DNA of 64,000 nucleotides from Liolophura sinensis (lineage: Eukaryota; Mollusca; Polyplacophora; Chitonida; Chitonidae), in contig NC_088302.1 of assembly GCF_032854445.1 (NCBI RefSeq), positions 18,471,338 to 18,535,337 of the forward strand, given 5' to 3'. The notes under the pieces are model-generated. The model ran no database searches. It was given only the letters and a program-made list of their open reading frames with translations, and was not told the origin of the DNA. This document shows positions 29,320 through 39,566 of this stretch, piece after piece. Position 1 is the stretch's first letter; every line of letters starts with the position of its first letter. Position numbers and translations under genes: made by a program.

Positions 29320-29764
29320 AAAGACAGACAAACAGGTAGCCAGTCATACATATAATGACAGACAAACAGGTAGCCAGTTTAACAGAACATGGCAGACAAA
29401 CGAGTAGTCACTCATGCAGACAATGGTATACAAACAGGTAGTCAGTCATATAGACAACCACAGGCAAACAGGAAGTCAGTTATACAGACAATGACAGACA
29501 GGTAGTCAGGCATACATACAATGTCTAAGAAACGGTCAGTCATACAGACAGTGACAAGGTAGTCAGTCATATAGACAATGACAGGACAAACAGGTAGTTA
29601 GTCATACAGGCAATGTCACATAAGCATGTAGTCAGTTATACAGACCATGGCAGGCAAACAGGTAATCACTCATACAGACATTGAAAGGCAAACAGGTAGT
29701 CAGTCATACAGACAATGTAAGGTAAGCAAATAGTTACTCATACAGACAATGACAGACACACATG
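29320..29764 (+). repeat. 34-bp tandem repeat array
   Basis: About 12 degenerate copies of a unit like gacagacaaacaggtagtca then gtcatacagacaat. Copies differ by small indels and substitutions. The array shows no coding potential and lacks the even spacing and conserved repeats of a CRISPR array. Confidence 0.8.
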
Positions 29765-30937
29765 AGGTATTTCATGTCGAGTTCAAATCGGCTTGAAATG
29801 TCTGTAACTCGAACACAAGCAGATAGTATACACACCAGCCGTAATTCCATAAATGTTGCTCTGTGTTCGACAAGCAAACATCAATACAATAACAACCTAA
29901 ATATAAATCGAATTGGAACTCCGTTGATATGTGAGACCAACAAATTTAATAAATACTGCCGTTACAAAGTACCTTCATGGAAAGCGTATTTGAAATGTCG
30001 AACAGCGCATCAAAGCACAAAAATGCATTTATATCCATTACTTCACCAAATGTACTTAACCAAACAATGACAGAAGACGATGACAAACGAAATGACGTCT
30101 CTGTGCAGCGTTTTTTTACATCAATGCACCGGGCACAATTTATTGCCGTGTGAAAAAGGAACTGTTGAACATCCGGGTACAGGTTACGGCGTGCAATTAA
30201 CTACATTCTTAGGTTTTCGCTGAGTGGTGCTTGATGGACATTTACTTAGCCTGAACGTTCTGAACTAAAGACAGATTACAGATCTACAGAGACGACACGT
30301 TCGCGTACCTTCTTTAAGATGTCCAGGTATTTCGTCAAACACCCATTGTGTAAACATTTATCTGTCAACCTTAGCACATATACGCTACGGAGTCAGATGT
30401 AGCCGCAGACAAATGCTTGCTGCATTATAGGCTACTGGTAATTACTGTGCAGAATACATGATCACATGTCTACCTTTTAGATCAGCTTATCGAATACAAA
30501 TGTTTTTATTTTTTTTCTATTTGACTGCAATTAAAGGTCAGATCAAGGAGCGATTGTATAATGTGAGATGACTATGGGCGTGTCTTTACACATACAGTTT
30601 ACCCGTATATGTGTACGTGTGATCATTACGCTGGTCCTCAAAATTACTGGTTTACCTCAGACTATTCCACCCATAAAACTGACCATCATCACGTGAAACT
30701 CCTCAGTACCGTGATAAACAACAGTCAACCAATCGTTGGTGTGAACAGCCTATTCAGATCAGTCCTATGTTTTTATACATGTTATTTAAACGTCGATCTT
30801 AAAAGGATATTTCAGAATAAAGGATAAGATGAGCATTACGAAATCAATGCACGGCTGTTCCGTGGAGGAGCGCTGATTTTGCACCTCAAAAGTTTTGCAT
30901 GTGGAGATCTCAGCTATAAAAAAAAATCTTTGTCAAT
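29765..30937. other. Intergenic sequence
   Basis: No gene, RNA or clear repeat was recognised. One 102-codon open frame (29762-30070, + strand) has no motif, and its composition looks non-coding. Confidence 0.5.
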
Positions 30938-31328
30938 ACTGATGTTTACGGCTGTAGACCGGGTGTCTCCATGACCGAGTAGTTATAGCGAGCTAGCGCA
31001 ACACTGATGTTTACGGCGGTAGACCGTGTGTCTCCGTTACCGAGTAGTTATACCGAGTTATCGCAGCAATGATGTCACGGGTGTCTCCGTGACCAGTAGT
31101 TATAGAGAGCTAGCGCAACACTGATGTTTGAGACCGTAAACCGGGTATCTCCGTGACCGAGTAATTACAGCGAGCTAGCGCAGCACTGATGTTTACAGCC
31201 GTAGACCGGGTGTCTCCGTTACCGAGTAGTTATACCTAGCTAGCGCAGCAATGCTGTTTACGGCCGTAGACCGGGTGTCTCCCTTCCCGAGTAGTTATAC
31301 CGAGCTAGCGCAGCACAATGAATCAGTA
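30938..31328 (+). repeat. Tandem amplification of a SINE tRNA-like head (about six copies of 52-66 bp)
   Basis: Six units, each of the form actgatgtttacggccgtag then accgggtgtctccgtgaccg, agtagttatagcgagctagc and gcagc. The core (ctccgtgaccgagtagttat then agcgagctagcgcagcacaa and tgaatcagtagcctca) aligns with the 5' tRNA-derived head of the SINEs at 37676-37936 and 41226-41486 (ctccgtggctcagttggcta then gcccgctagtacagcataat). I conclude that part of a SINE head plus flanking sequence was multiplied in tandem. The last unit runs on into tagcctcaccag, as the SINE does. Confidence 0.7.
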
Positions 31329-32179
31329 GCCTCACCAGTTCTGATTTAATTTGACTTTTTGATTTGACTTTTATCCAGCATATGCACATAAACAACAACA
31401 ACAACAACAGCAAAAAACAATATGCATTCTGTTGGAGTTTGGCGTACATATGGCGGGAGTAAAGAATGCTCTATCCCTTGCAGAAATCAAAGAACTTCAA
31501 TCCTACTTCTATTGAAAAGAATTTCAAACCAATTAAAACATTAGGACAGTGAGTAAACATCATTAGATTAAATACATGAATAACTAGATGGAATTTTAAT
31601 TTACATTTAAACAAAGACATTGAAGCAGTACATCGAAGTTCTGTTGATAATTTGGTCCATTCCTTAAGCCCTGAAGATGGGTAGCAAAACAATTGAAAAA
31701 TTTGACATGAATTTGTCTAACAAAATTAAATAGCTTGACTCTGGTGTTTCAGCACGTTTAAAGAGACACTGAGTGAAACTAGGCGGGATAGTATCCGACA
31801 TATACTAGAATCTATATGCCAGTAATAAATTTGAAGACTTAATTAACTGATATGAAGGTAGTTTTTTTAAGCTTGTAGAAAATGGTTGGATGTGTTCAAG
31901 GCGGCTAGAAAGATTAATCACGTGAACTGCATGTTTCTGTAATACAAAAATGTAAAGGCGTCTGATAAGTGTTACCTCAAACAGTATTGCCATGTAATAA
32001 TAATAATAATAATGGCTTTATATCAAGAGGATAAAATACAATGCGTATGCTTAGTCAACACTGGGTTAATCTACCCTGAGGCCCTCAGACACAAACAATT
32101 TGAAACAATATGTTACATTAGATATGCGTTGGAAAACATGGTAATTTGGATTGTGTAAACCACTTGCAACAAGATTTTG

Positions 32180-32180
<1 letters not shown>
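31329..32180. other. Intergenic sequence
   Basis: No gene was recognised. It contains a short (AAC)n tract near 31390-31410 and a (TAA)n tract near 31995-32013. Confidence 0.5.
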
Positions 32181-32258
<78 letters not shown>

Positions 32259-32287
32259 GAGCTAGCGCAGCACAATGAATCAGTACA

Positions 32288-32353
<66 letters not shown>
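32181..32353. repeat. (TA)n microsatellite interrupted by a SINE-head fragment
   Basis: Two long alternating TA tracts (about 32181-32254 and 32291-32353) surround a 30-odd-bp unique insert. That insert (tataccgagctagcgcagca then caatgaatcagta) is identical to the end of the array at 31297-31328. Confidence 0.9.
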
Positions 32354-32357
<4 letters not shown>

Positions 32358-32639
32358 TCAATGCAAAGGACTTAAACAGTGAAATAATAATAAAAGCAAG
32401 AGTGAATTTTGTCAACATAACTATCCCAACCAATGGAAGAGATAGGTTAGTGGGAGACGGCCCATTACCGACCCATTCTTATCGCCTCCAGAAGTTGGAA
32501 CCGCATGATACACATGTTCAAAGCACAGAACGAGTGGGTGGGTGATGGCAAATATAACAAATTAGGGAAAGTGAGAGAATAGTATATCATATGAATAGTG
32601 ATTCTTTGTTCACAGAGAATTTTATATGATTAAGTACAC

Positions 32640-33500
32640 CGATATTTCTAGATACTTTTTAACGTACATAATTTACAGGAGATTTCCAATTAAGTTTTTC
32701 ACTGAAATAGATGCCAAGAAATTGATACTTTTTAAACCCTTTCTGTTTCTTTTGTTTGATATAATTAACTTTGCCAGTTTTCCGGTTTTCTTCCTAGGGT
32801 CTGTACAATTAGCATCAACATCACAAGATAAACAATTGGCAGAAAGCCATATAAACCTTTTCTCCAGTTCTTTGTCCATAACAACAATGCCAAATCACGC
32901 ATCTGAAGAGGAACAAGACGAGCTGGTATCATCAGCAAATAAAATAAGATCTAGGACATTTATAACATGTGATGTAGAGTAAAAATATCATAGGTACCAG
33001 TACAGATCCCTGCGGAACTCCAAAGCGCCATTTTCAGGGTTACGTGTCATAAAGCGAAATATGCTGCACACGGTTTCAAAGGTAGCTCCTAAACCATGTG
33101 TATGAGAAGCCTTGAAACCCATAATGCTCAAGTGTTTTTCAATCGAATGTGATGGCTGACAGTGTCAAAGGCTTTAAATAAGTCTGGAAAAGCGACAACG
33201 CTGTATTTGTAATTGTCTTTAGCGGCAACCAAATTGTACGGAAAAAGTAGTATCATGGTTTGCTCAAAATCCAAACTGTTTTTAATTGATTATATCATGT
33301 TTTTCAATGTGTATTAAATTGAAATTTTACCTGTTATCATTTGCCTTGAACTGAAGACGATATGATTATGTTTTTCTTGAACTGATGTTTAAATGCTACG
33401 GTTTGATAATCTTTGGCATGATTTTACTGATAGCAATAACTGGAAAACAACTGTCATGGTACCGACTGTGGTGCGATACTGACAATTACCCTATATCAGG
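32640..33500 (-). pseudogene. Decayed non-LTR retrotransposon reverse transcriptase
   Basis: In shifting frames on the - strand the diagnostic reverse-transcriptase motifs appear in the right order and spacing. First comes a block like LFKAFDTVSHHIRLK (motif A, near 33161-33178), then EHYGFQGFSYTWFRSYL. Next is FGVPQGSVLVP (motif B, 33004-33021), then NVLDLILFADDTSSS (motif C with the catalytic Asp pair, 32929-32940). A downstream segment MDKELEKRFIWLSANCLSCD corresponds to the thumb region. Frameshifts and stops separate the blocks, so this is a dead LINE fragment of the CR1/Jockey/Rex type. I cannot assign the clade. No ORF1 or 3' tail was identified. Confidence 0.85.
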
Positions 33501-34566
33501 CGCAAGCCTTTTTTCTGAGCCAAAGGCCTGATCAAAGAGTGTGAATAACTCTGATTTCAATCGAAAGCAAGTCAGCGCGAATAGACCGGCAAGTTCACCA
33601 CCAAGGCCCAGTAAAAACATGGATATTTCTTTCCCCCGATTCTCCTCCACACGAGATAAATGCTTGTAATGGTCAATTTACACCAACCTTTTTCCGACAA
33701 GCATAAATTTTATGTTGAATTCTGGATAAATCGATACAATGTTCTTTGTTGACCCGTGGTTCTCCAGGCAAAAGCGTCAACAATTGAGCTAAACGTCTGT
33801 TTCAGTTGTTTCAGGCAGACTTAAATAGTCAATAACACCTCAATTGGCATATCTAAGATACGGCAAATCGTCTCTAAGGCGATATAGCTCCTTCAGAGCT
33901 TCCGGGGCCTTAGCGTCCCCTGTGCCCTCGCCTTTTTTTTGCTGGGACTTTTGCCCCCCTCCCCCCTCTGAAATTGCTTCCTACGCCTCTGATGATCTCC
34001 GGCGATGAACAGTTGACTGTTTAAGGGTGTGAAACACTAGTAAAGGGAAATGATTCGAATTCTACCGATTTCGAACAGTAACACGTGCACAGACTAGACT
34101 GGTATTTTGTGAAAGGTACGGTAATTATTTGGGTTGTATAGAATGATAGCAAAAATTCGATTGGATACTATTCTCTTTCACTCTCTCTCCACACATGTGT
34201 AAGGGGTTAAAACGCATAACAAAATAATTAACATCCTCGTGTCTATAAGGAATATTAGGTTACCTGTATATACAGTTTTCTGACGTAAGATACTAAACAG
34301 AAATCATGCATGGATTCTTTTTCCCCAAATCGTTTTAAAGAACATAATGTAGAATCAATATACAAGTGTTCTACCGGTGACATTGGCTAAAAATACACAA
34401 GGATTGCATGCTCACGGTTCAAGGGAAGCCACTCTCTTTGTAAAAGAGCTCTTCTGTCTTGAAGGCGCAATTTACCGCAAAGAAAGTCTGTCGTCTGTAA
34501 TCCTGAGGAAAAGCTTGGCTGAGTTCCTGTCCAGTTTATTCCCGTCATTCCGATGTGAACTCCGGA
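33501..34566 (+). other. Intergenic sequence and probable promoter/5' UTR of CIAO2A
   Basis: No coding feature is seen. A C-rich and T-rich stretch lies near 33931-33966. The 5' UTR of CIAO2A is expected in the last one to two hundred bases, but no TATA box or clear initiator was identified. Confidence 0.4.
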
Positions 34567-34648
34567 ATGTCTGCAACAATTCCACTTGAAGAGGTGCGAG
34601 AGAAGAAGGAAGATCCTGAGTTGAAATTGATGCAGGAAACAGTATATG
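34567..34648 (+). CDS. CIAO2A: CIAO2A (FAM96A), exon 1
   Basis: Codes MSATIPLEEVREKKEDPELK then LMQETVY and the first base of a split Asp codon (G|AC). The donor is gtacat. The start is the ATG at 34567, the first ATG in this frame after upstream stops. The 27-residue lead is shorter than the N terminus of human CIAO2A, which is also poorly conserved. The block [14 protein letters not shown] is where homology to the MIP18 family begins, so the splice choice is supported by the family. CIAO2A pairs with CIAO1 in the cytosolic iron-sulfur targeting machinery and in vertebrates has been tied to maturation of iron regulatory protein 1. Confidence 0.85.
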
Positions 34649-35202
34649 GTACATTGATTTGTTTGCAGCGATTGTCACCTGACTATCCACAGCTCCGCTG
34701 CACAGCCTGCAGATTCAGTGCTGCTATACTGGACTTTGTGTTCTGTTATGAGATAGTTCGTTATTGCTCTGACAGGTTTGGCAAAATTTTAGTTTGGCTA
34801 AGGGCAACTCCAAGCAAATGTCACAGCGAGCACCATTTAAAAATCTGGAGTTTAATTATTTGGCTATAGTTTACTTCTCTGCTGGTAGTTTTAAGTAGTT
34901 CCGACTTGCTATAGATTTGTTCATTTATCTTATGACTGGCATAAATCTTCCTTGCGAATTAGAGCAACCAGGTTTTTGTCAACACAAGGCAACTGGGAGC
35001 ATCTAGTAGGGCGACGGTTTTAATCAGTCTACACTGGCGATCATGCTGACTCAGAATTTGTTTGGAGTTGAATGTATTCTACTTTCCTGTGACTCCAAGC
35101 ATCCAGTGGTATCCATGCTCATCAGTAAACCAGCAACCAAACTGAATCTGGTCAGACATTGCTCATGTTTGCAAGGTTTTCTCTAGTCTTATGCTCAATA
35201 CT

Positions 35203-35490
35203 TACGCTGAGGACCGCTTTTGCGGCGTAATGGTTAGAGCGTCTGCCACAAAGTTGGGAGACATGGGATCTCAGCACTGAGACGTTAGAGCAAGGAAACT
35301 GTACTGGTTGTCCCAGTGTCAGTGTAATGTGACTGGATGGGGTGTCTTGTCTGGTGTCTTTGACATGAAACTTCATTGACGGCAGCATTTAGGGGGCATG
35401 GACTCACCACACACCATAACCCCTTATCGTCATATGGCTGAAAAATTGTTAAGTATGATGTTAAAATCCAAGCATACGTACATACATACA
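35203..35490 (+). mobile_element. tRNA-derived SINE, family with (cata)n tail
   Basis: The 5' part gcggcgtaatggttagagcg then tctgcc looks like a tRNA box A region. The body contains gtgactggatggggtgtctt and catatggctgaaaaattgtt, then aagtatgatgttaaaatcca, and ends in a catacatacata tail. This body type is a different family from the SINEs at 37676 and 41226. Confidence 0.6.
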
Positions 35491-35514
35491 TACTACTTAT
35501 GTTGACATGCTGGC

Positions 35515-35682
35515 GTGCTCTCCAGCTGTAAATGGGAAGATCTGTCAGCAACCTGCGGATGGTCGTGGGTTTCCCTCGAGCTCTGTCCAGATTCCTCCCA
35601 CGATAATGCTGGCCGCCGCCGAATAAGTGAAATATTCTGGAGTACAGTGTAAAAGGCCAATCAAATGAATAAATATTTTTGA
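35515..35682 (+). mobile_element. 5'-truncated SINE of the main molluscan-type family
   Basis: The body reads tcagcaacctgcggatggtc then gtgggtttccctcgagctct, continues cctcccacgataatgctggc, and ends in aataagtgaaatattctgga with an aatgaataaat tail. It matches, in the same 5'-3' sense, the reverse complement of the elements at 37676-37936 and 41226-41486, but lacks their tRNA-like head. Confidence 0.75.
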
Positions 35683-36255
35683 TGAAAAACATGAGAAAAC
35701 CTATGGTTCTATAATACTATATGACTATGAGTTCTAACTTTACACAGATTGATATCGCCATGTTACATTATTACTGTTCAAATACCACCTACTTCTCAAC
35801 AGCAACAGCAAGCACAAAGGATATTGCCCAAATCATCATTAATTTGGTATTGCGGTAAAGCCAAATAGCCAAGGCATCGATTCCAGTCGGCCTTTTCTTC
35901 TGTCTTGGTGAGGGCTGCTGTTTTAAACCAATGTTTTGTAACGTCAGAGTCTGCAAATTCTACCTGATCGCACCCTTTGTGTTTGTGTCACCCACAGTAT
36001 GGCAGGGAGCATCAATTTAAGTTCATTTGCAGTACGAGTGAGTTTGTTTATATACTGTTTCAAGACTGTTTAATATCTGGAAAACTTTATACGTCTTCAG
36101 CAGATAAATTTATGTTATAACAAAAGAAAATGGAATGTTGACATGTAAATTGATGCTCATGGAAAACACTGATAATCTTCATGCCTAGATGTAGTTTAAT
36201 TTATGTAATGTATGTTCCGTGTGCTTCATTGTTTGTCTTTGTTTTTGTTTGTCAG

Positions 36256-36420
36256 ACCTGATAAAGGACATCCAGGACCCTGAAAAACCCCAGACTCTGG
36301 AGGACTTGGCTGTTGTGTATGAAGATGGAGTCACAGTGGAGAGGATAGATGAGGATCAGTATCTAGTCAACATAGAGTTCACTCCCACCATCCCACATTG
36401 CTCACTGGCATCCATTATAG
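36256..36420 (+). CDS. CIAO2A: CIAO2A (FAM96A), exon 2
   Basis: A 165-nt exon: after the split Asp, [20 protein letters not shown] then [20 protein letters not shown] and [14 protein letters not shown], with the last base starting a split Gly. This is the core of the MIP18/DUF59 family. DPEKPxTLEDL and FTPTxPHCSLAxxIG are diagnostic, and the Cys in PHCS is the reactive cysteine conserved across the family. Residues such as the [11 protein letters not shown] wording fit the CIAO2A branch rather than CIAO2B (which has DPEHPLTLEEL). The acceptor is tgtcag and the donor is gtcagc. Confidence 0.95.
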
Positions 36421-36785
36421 GTCAGCACAGTACCACAAGTGCACACTCACTGTACAAACCGATCATGGCCGCGTAAAACCATCCATACTTCAATCAGCAT
36501 GCCTAGCAGTATCTGAGGCTTTCATCTTATTCTTATTCTGTATGTTTAAGTTGGTGTCTAGTCTAGTGTCGGAGTAATTTGTTAGACACAGGTGTCAGAT
36601 CTGTATGACATCAGATCTGGTGGTGGTATTTGTGTGCAAGTATAGGATAACACAATTTGGACGTGTTGGAGTATTTGGTTGATTGTGACAGAGTACAGAT
36701 AATATATGTAACAGGATACTTTGAAGTCATTTTTGTTTACTGTCACCAAGGTTAAAAGACTACTGCTGGTTTGATTATTTTCCAG
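36421..36785 (+). other. CIAO2A intron 2
   Basis: A 365-nt intron with nothing recognisable inside. Confidence 0.7.
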
Positions 36786-36835
36786 GTTTATGTCTGAGGA
36801 CCAAAGTACAGAGAGGTTTGCCAGATAAACATAAG
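36786..36835 (+). CDS. CIAO2A: CIAO2A (FAM96A), exon 3
   Basis: A 50-nt exon completing Gly and coding LCLRTKVQRGLPDKHK, matching the family pattern LCLRVKLQRxLPxKHK. The acceptor is ttccag and the donor is gtatga, phase 0 at the 3' end. It is too short to be seen except by homology and phase. Confidence 0.93.
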
Positions 36836-37589
36836 GTATGATTTGTATCTACAAACAGTATATTATGACTGCAACTTGGCAGTTATTTAAGGTGATTGTT
36901 CCATCTGTCCTTGGGTTGGCTAGTTGGTCAAATTTCTGACATCCACTTACAGTGGGACCTGAATGCAGGGCAACACAAATTCCTATATCTGGGATGTCAC
37001 CGTCATTGTGAATTTGCATTTGTACCTTCAAGTTGTGGAAGATTACATTTCTTTATTGATTTATTGTTCATTTACACTGTTTTTAATAATATTTCACCTT
37101 AATGACAATGGTCATACTGTGAAGAGCATGTGAGAGCCAACACATCTTGATTGGCACTGGACAAAGCTGCTGCCCAACAGGCTGAAACTGGATTTGAACC
37201 TGTGATCTCATGGAACCGTGTGCAATATTGTAGTGTGTGATATTGCTGTTATTGTAAATTTGGTGACCGTGTCACAGAGTTGGGTGTCAGTCATGTCACA
37301 CAGCTACATTCCATTCCCACAACCCCACATCCACACACCCCTTCCCCTCCCCCTCCCCTCCCCCAAAATCCTTTGTTATATGCAGAAAAGGAACATAAGT
37401 TGCATATTTAAGCTATTTTATACCACATGTATTTTCTGACATTCTGATTGATACAGAACTTTTCAACTGGTTAAAATTGGACCAGCTCAAAACAGCTACC
37501 TACATATACAATGACTTTTGACCATGACTTAGAGATTTAATAAAATTAGCATTGTTCAATGGCTGTACGATGTTTTTTTTTTTTTTCAG
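36836..37589 (+). other. CIAO2A intron 3
   Basis: A 754-nt intron. It contains a diverged - strand SINE-like fragment at about 37049-37215 and a pyrimidine/C-rich tract near 37337-37366. Confidence 0.6.
37049..37215 (-). mobile_element. Diverged SINE fragment
   Basis: The left part (ttctttattgatttattgtt then aataatatttcacct) resembles the A-rich tail end of the main SINE family in reverse. The right part (ctggatttgaacctgtgatc) resembles a tRNA box B in reverse, as also seen at 56270. Similarity is weak. Confidence 0.45.
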
Positions 37590-37635
37590 ATTGACATTTT
37601 TATTAAAAAGGGCACACATTCAACAGGGGATGAAA
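37590..37635 (+). CDS. CIAO2A: CIAO2A (FAM96A), exon 4
   Basis: A 46-nt exon coding IDIFIKKGTHSTGDE and the first base of an Ile codon (A|TT). It matches the LEIYISEGTHSTEEDI-type segment of CIAO2A, where GTHST is conserved. The acceptor is an excellent T-run plus cag and the donor is gtaagc. Confidence 0.92.
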
Positions 37636-37675
37636 GTAAGCGTTTCTCTTAACTTTCAGTTTCTTTTTGTAATAT

Positions 37676-37936
37676 GATTTATTTATTTATTTGATTGGTG
37701 TTTTATGCCGTTCTCAAGAATATTTCGTTTATACGATGGCATTGTGGTGGGAGGAAACCGGGCAGAGCCTGGAGAAAACCCACAACCATCTATAGGCTGC
37801 TGGCAGACCTTCCCACTTATGGCCGGAGAGGAAGCCAGCATAAGCTGGACTTGAACTCGCAGCGATGGCATTGGTTAGAGGCTCCTGGGTCATTATGCTG
37901 TACTAGCGGGCTAGCCAACTGAGCCACGGAGGCCCC
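37676..37936 (-). mobile_element. Full-length tRNA-derived SINE (molluscan type)
   Basis: Read on the - strand it begins ggcctccgtggctcagttgg (tRNA box A) with box B-like gagttcaagtccagctt. It continues with a conserved central domain (tggttgtgggttttctccag then gctctgcccggtttcctccc) and ends caagaatatttcg-type sequence in reverse with a (taaa/ataa)n tail at 37677-37693. Direct comparison with 41226-41486 shows the same architecture and high similarity. It is a non-autonomous, RNA polymerase III-type retroposon. Confidence 0.85.
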
Positions 37937-38034
37937 CTTTTAATATGATAGCGGTAGTCCCATGAGCTGACCAGCTGTGCATACCACCATGTATTGTTAT
38001 GTTATCACTTATAAACCAATGCTGTATTTGACCT

Positions 38035-38180
38035 AAAGTTTTCATGACTGGTGTTTCAAAGTTATTTTGAGGGCAGAATGATGTCCTACTTGAAAAATGT
38101 ATATTGCAGAACCAAAAGAACCATTTCATCCTCTCTTTTTGCATTTAAAAGGGCACTTTCATGGGTGAGTTTTTAAGTCA
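38035..38180 (+). repeat. Interspersed repeat family B, copy 1
   Basis: Shares blocks with 47811-48045 in the same orientation: catgactggtgtttcaaa, attttgagggcagaatgatg and gggcactttcatgggtgag. It is degenerate. The family has no tRNA-like head and no coding sequence that I can see. Confidence 0.55.
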
Positions 38181-38300
38181 AGGACAGAAAACTAGATCAG
38201 AGCCTCAGTGCTCTTGTTCTTCTGTTTGTACTCAAGGTTTCTTGTTTTAGGTTTATCATCATCTTAAACAGAATAAATTTTGTATGTTTCACAAGGCGTT

Positions 38301-38704
38301 CCTCCTTGTAGCTGGCCATATATTTGGAAGTAGCAAACCATAATGTCAGATGCATCAAGAGTGTGTCTCCTTGTAGCCGGCCATAATGTCAGATATATCA
38401 ACGATGTGTCTCCTCGTAGCAGGCCATGATGTCAGATATATTAAGAGTGTGTCTCCTTGTAGCAGGCCATGATGTCAGATATATCAAGAGTGTGTCTCCT
38501 TGTAGCAGGCCATGATGTCTGATATATCAAGAGTGTGTCTCCTTGTAGCAGGCCATGATGTCTGATATATCAAGAGTGTGTCTCCTTGTAGCAGGCCATG
38601 ATGTCTGATACATGTATATCAAGAGTGTGTCTCCTTGTAGCAAACCATAATGTCTGATATATCAATGGGGTGTGTCCTTGTAGCAGATCATAATGTCAGA
38701 TTGT
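38301..38704 (+). repeat. 43-bp tandem repeat array
   Basis: About nine copies of a unit like gcaggccatgatgtcagata then tatcaagagtgtgtctcctt gta. Central copies are nearly identical and the outer copies more diverged. A further half-copy (tgtatcaagggtgtgtctcc then ttgtagca) sits at 38940-38970, after an inserted repeat. Confidence 0.88.
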
Positions 38705-38726
38705 GGAATATTTAATGAATATTCCA

Positions 38727-38937
38727 CTTCACTGGTCAAATCACCTAAAATTTGGCCTACAGAGTGCATTTTTTTAATGGCATATAAATGTCACACTATA
38801 GTATTTTGGTGCTGAAAATTACAGTTTTCAAGCAGAATACCATCCCATGTTCTAAGCAAACCTCAAAACACCTTTCTAAACTCTAGAACTCTCAGTCAGG
38901 AAATATCAATTAATCAGGTTAATCATTGACGAAATTT
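38727..38937 (-). repeat. Interspersed repeat family B, copy 2, inserted in the 43-bp array
   Basis: In reverse complement it aligns with 47811-48045 through blocks aggtgttttgaggtttgctt, agaacatgggatggtattct and tttcagcaccaaaatac. The 43-bp array resumes directly after it, so it probably jumped into the array. Confidence 0.7.
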
Positions 38938-39104
38938 AGGGTGTATCAAGGGTGTGTCTCCTTGTAGCATGCAATAATTTTTGTTGTTATTATTACTGGG
39001 ATAGATTGAGGAGGGAGTAGGTTAGCGCAGTCAAATGCAGACGTCATGTGGCATTGCCATTCTAGCAGTCACGTGGTGATGAGTGATTTGCAAGTGCAGT
39101 CTTA

Positions 39105-39262
39105 TCTATCGATTGTATTATGGTGTCTCATGTTGGCTTCCTCTCCGGTTGTACTTTTGAAGGTGTGCCTGGTTTCTTGCAGCCATAATACTCGCCACTG
39201 TCTTATAAGTAAAATATTCTTGAGGTATGAAAATAACTCTAATGAAGTAAATAAAAAAGTAT
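39105..39262 (+). mobile_element. 5'-truncated SINE fragment
   Basis: Contains atgttggcttcctctccggt, then agccataatactcgccactg and tcttataagtaaaatattct, then tgaggta, in the order of the main SINE family's 3' half. It ends in an aagtaaataaaa tail. Confidence 0.65.
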
Positions 39263-39566
39263 TATGGTGTCACAATTCTGTCTCTGTTTGTCTGTCTGTC
39301 TGTATCTTTGCCAGTTGCTGTGCATGAGCAGGTTAAATATTTGGGAGAGACATAGATACAGAAGTGATGATGTGTTGTGCCTTTCTGCAGTTCCTGAGTT
39401 ATTCGGGTTGGCAGTTTCCTTTATAATTGGGAATATGTTTGGGTACATGAACATGTATATTGAGTTCAGATGAACTCTTAGCCATCAACTAAGTGAAAAA
39501 TTCTTCTTAAGCTTCATGTTAAACGATAAACAAATTCTTAAGTGAAATCATTTATATTTTGTCCAG

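Larger units (their letters stand above)
34649..36255 (+). other. CIAO2A intron 1
   Basis: A 1.6-kb intron containing two adjacent + strand SINEs (35203-35490 and 35515-35682, listed separately). Otherwise it is featureless. Confidence 0.7.
37636..39566 (+). other. CIAO2A intron 4 (repeat-rich)
   Basis: A 1.9-kb intron that is almost entirely repeats: a SINE, an interspersed repeat in two orientations, a 43-bp tandem array and further SINE fragments, listed individually. Confidence 0.75.

Noticed and set aside
29320-29764. Regularly repeated sequence that could suggest a CRISPR array
   Set aside because: Degenerate head-to-tail tandem repeats without unique spacers, in a eukaryotic intergenic region.
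37676-37936. tRNA gene suggested by box A and box B-like sequences
   Set aside because: The sequence continues into a SINE body with an A-rich tail and does not fold into a complete tRNA. The same holds for 41226, 35203 and 62388.
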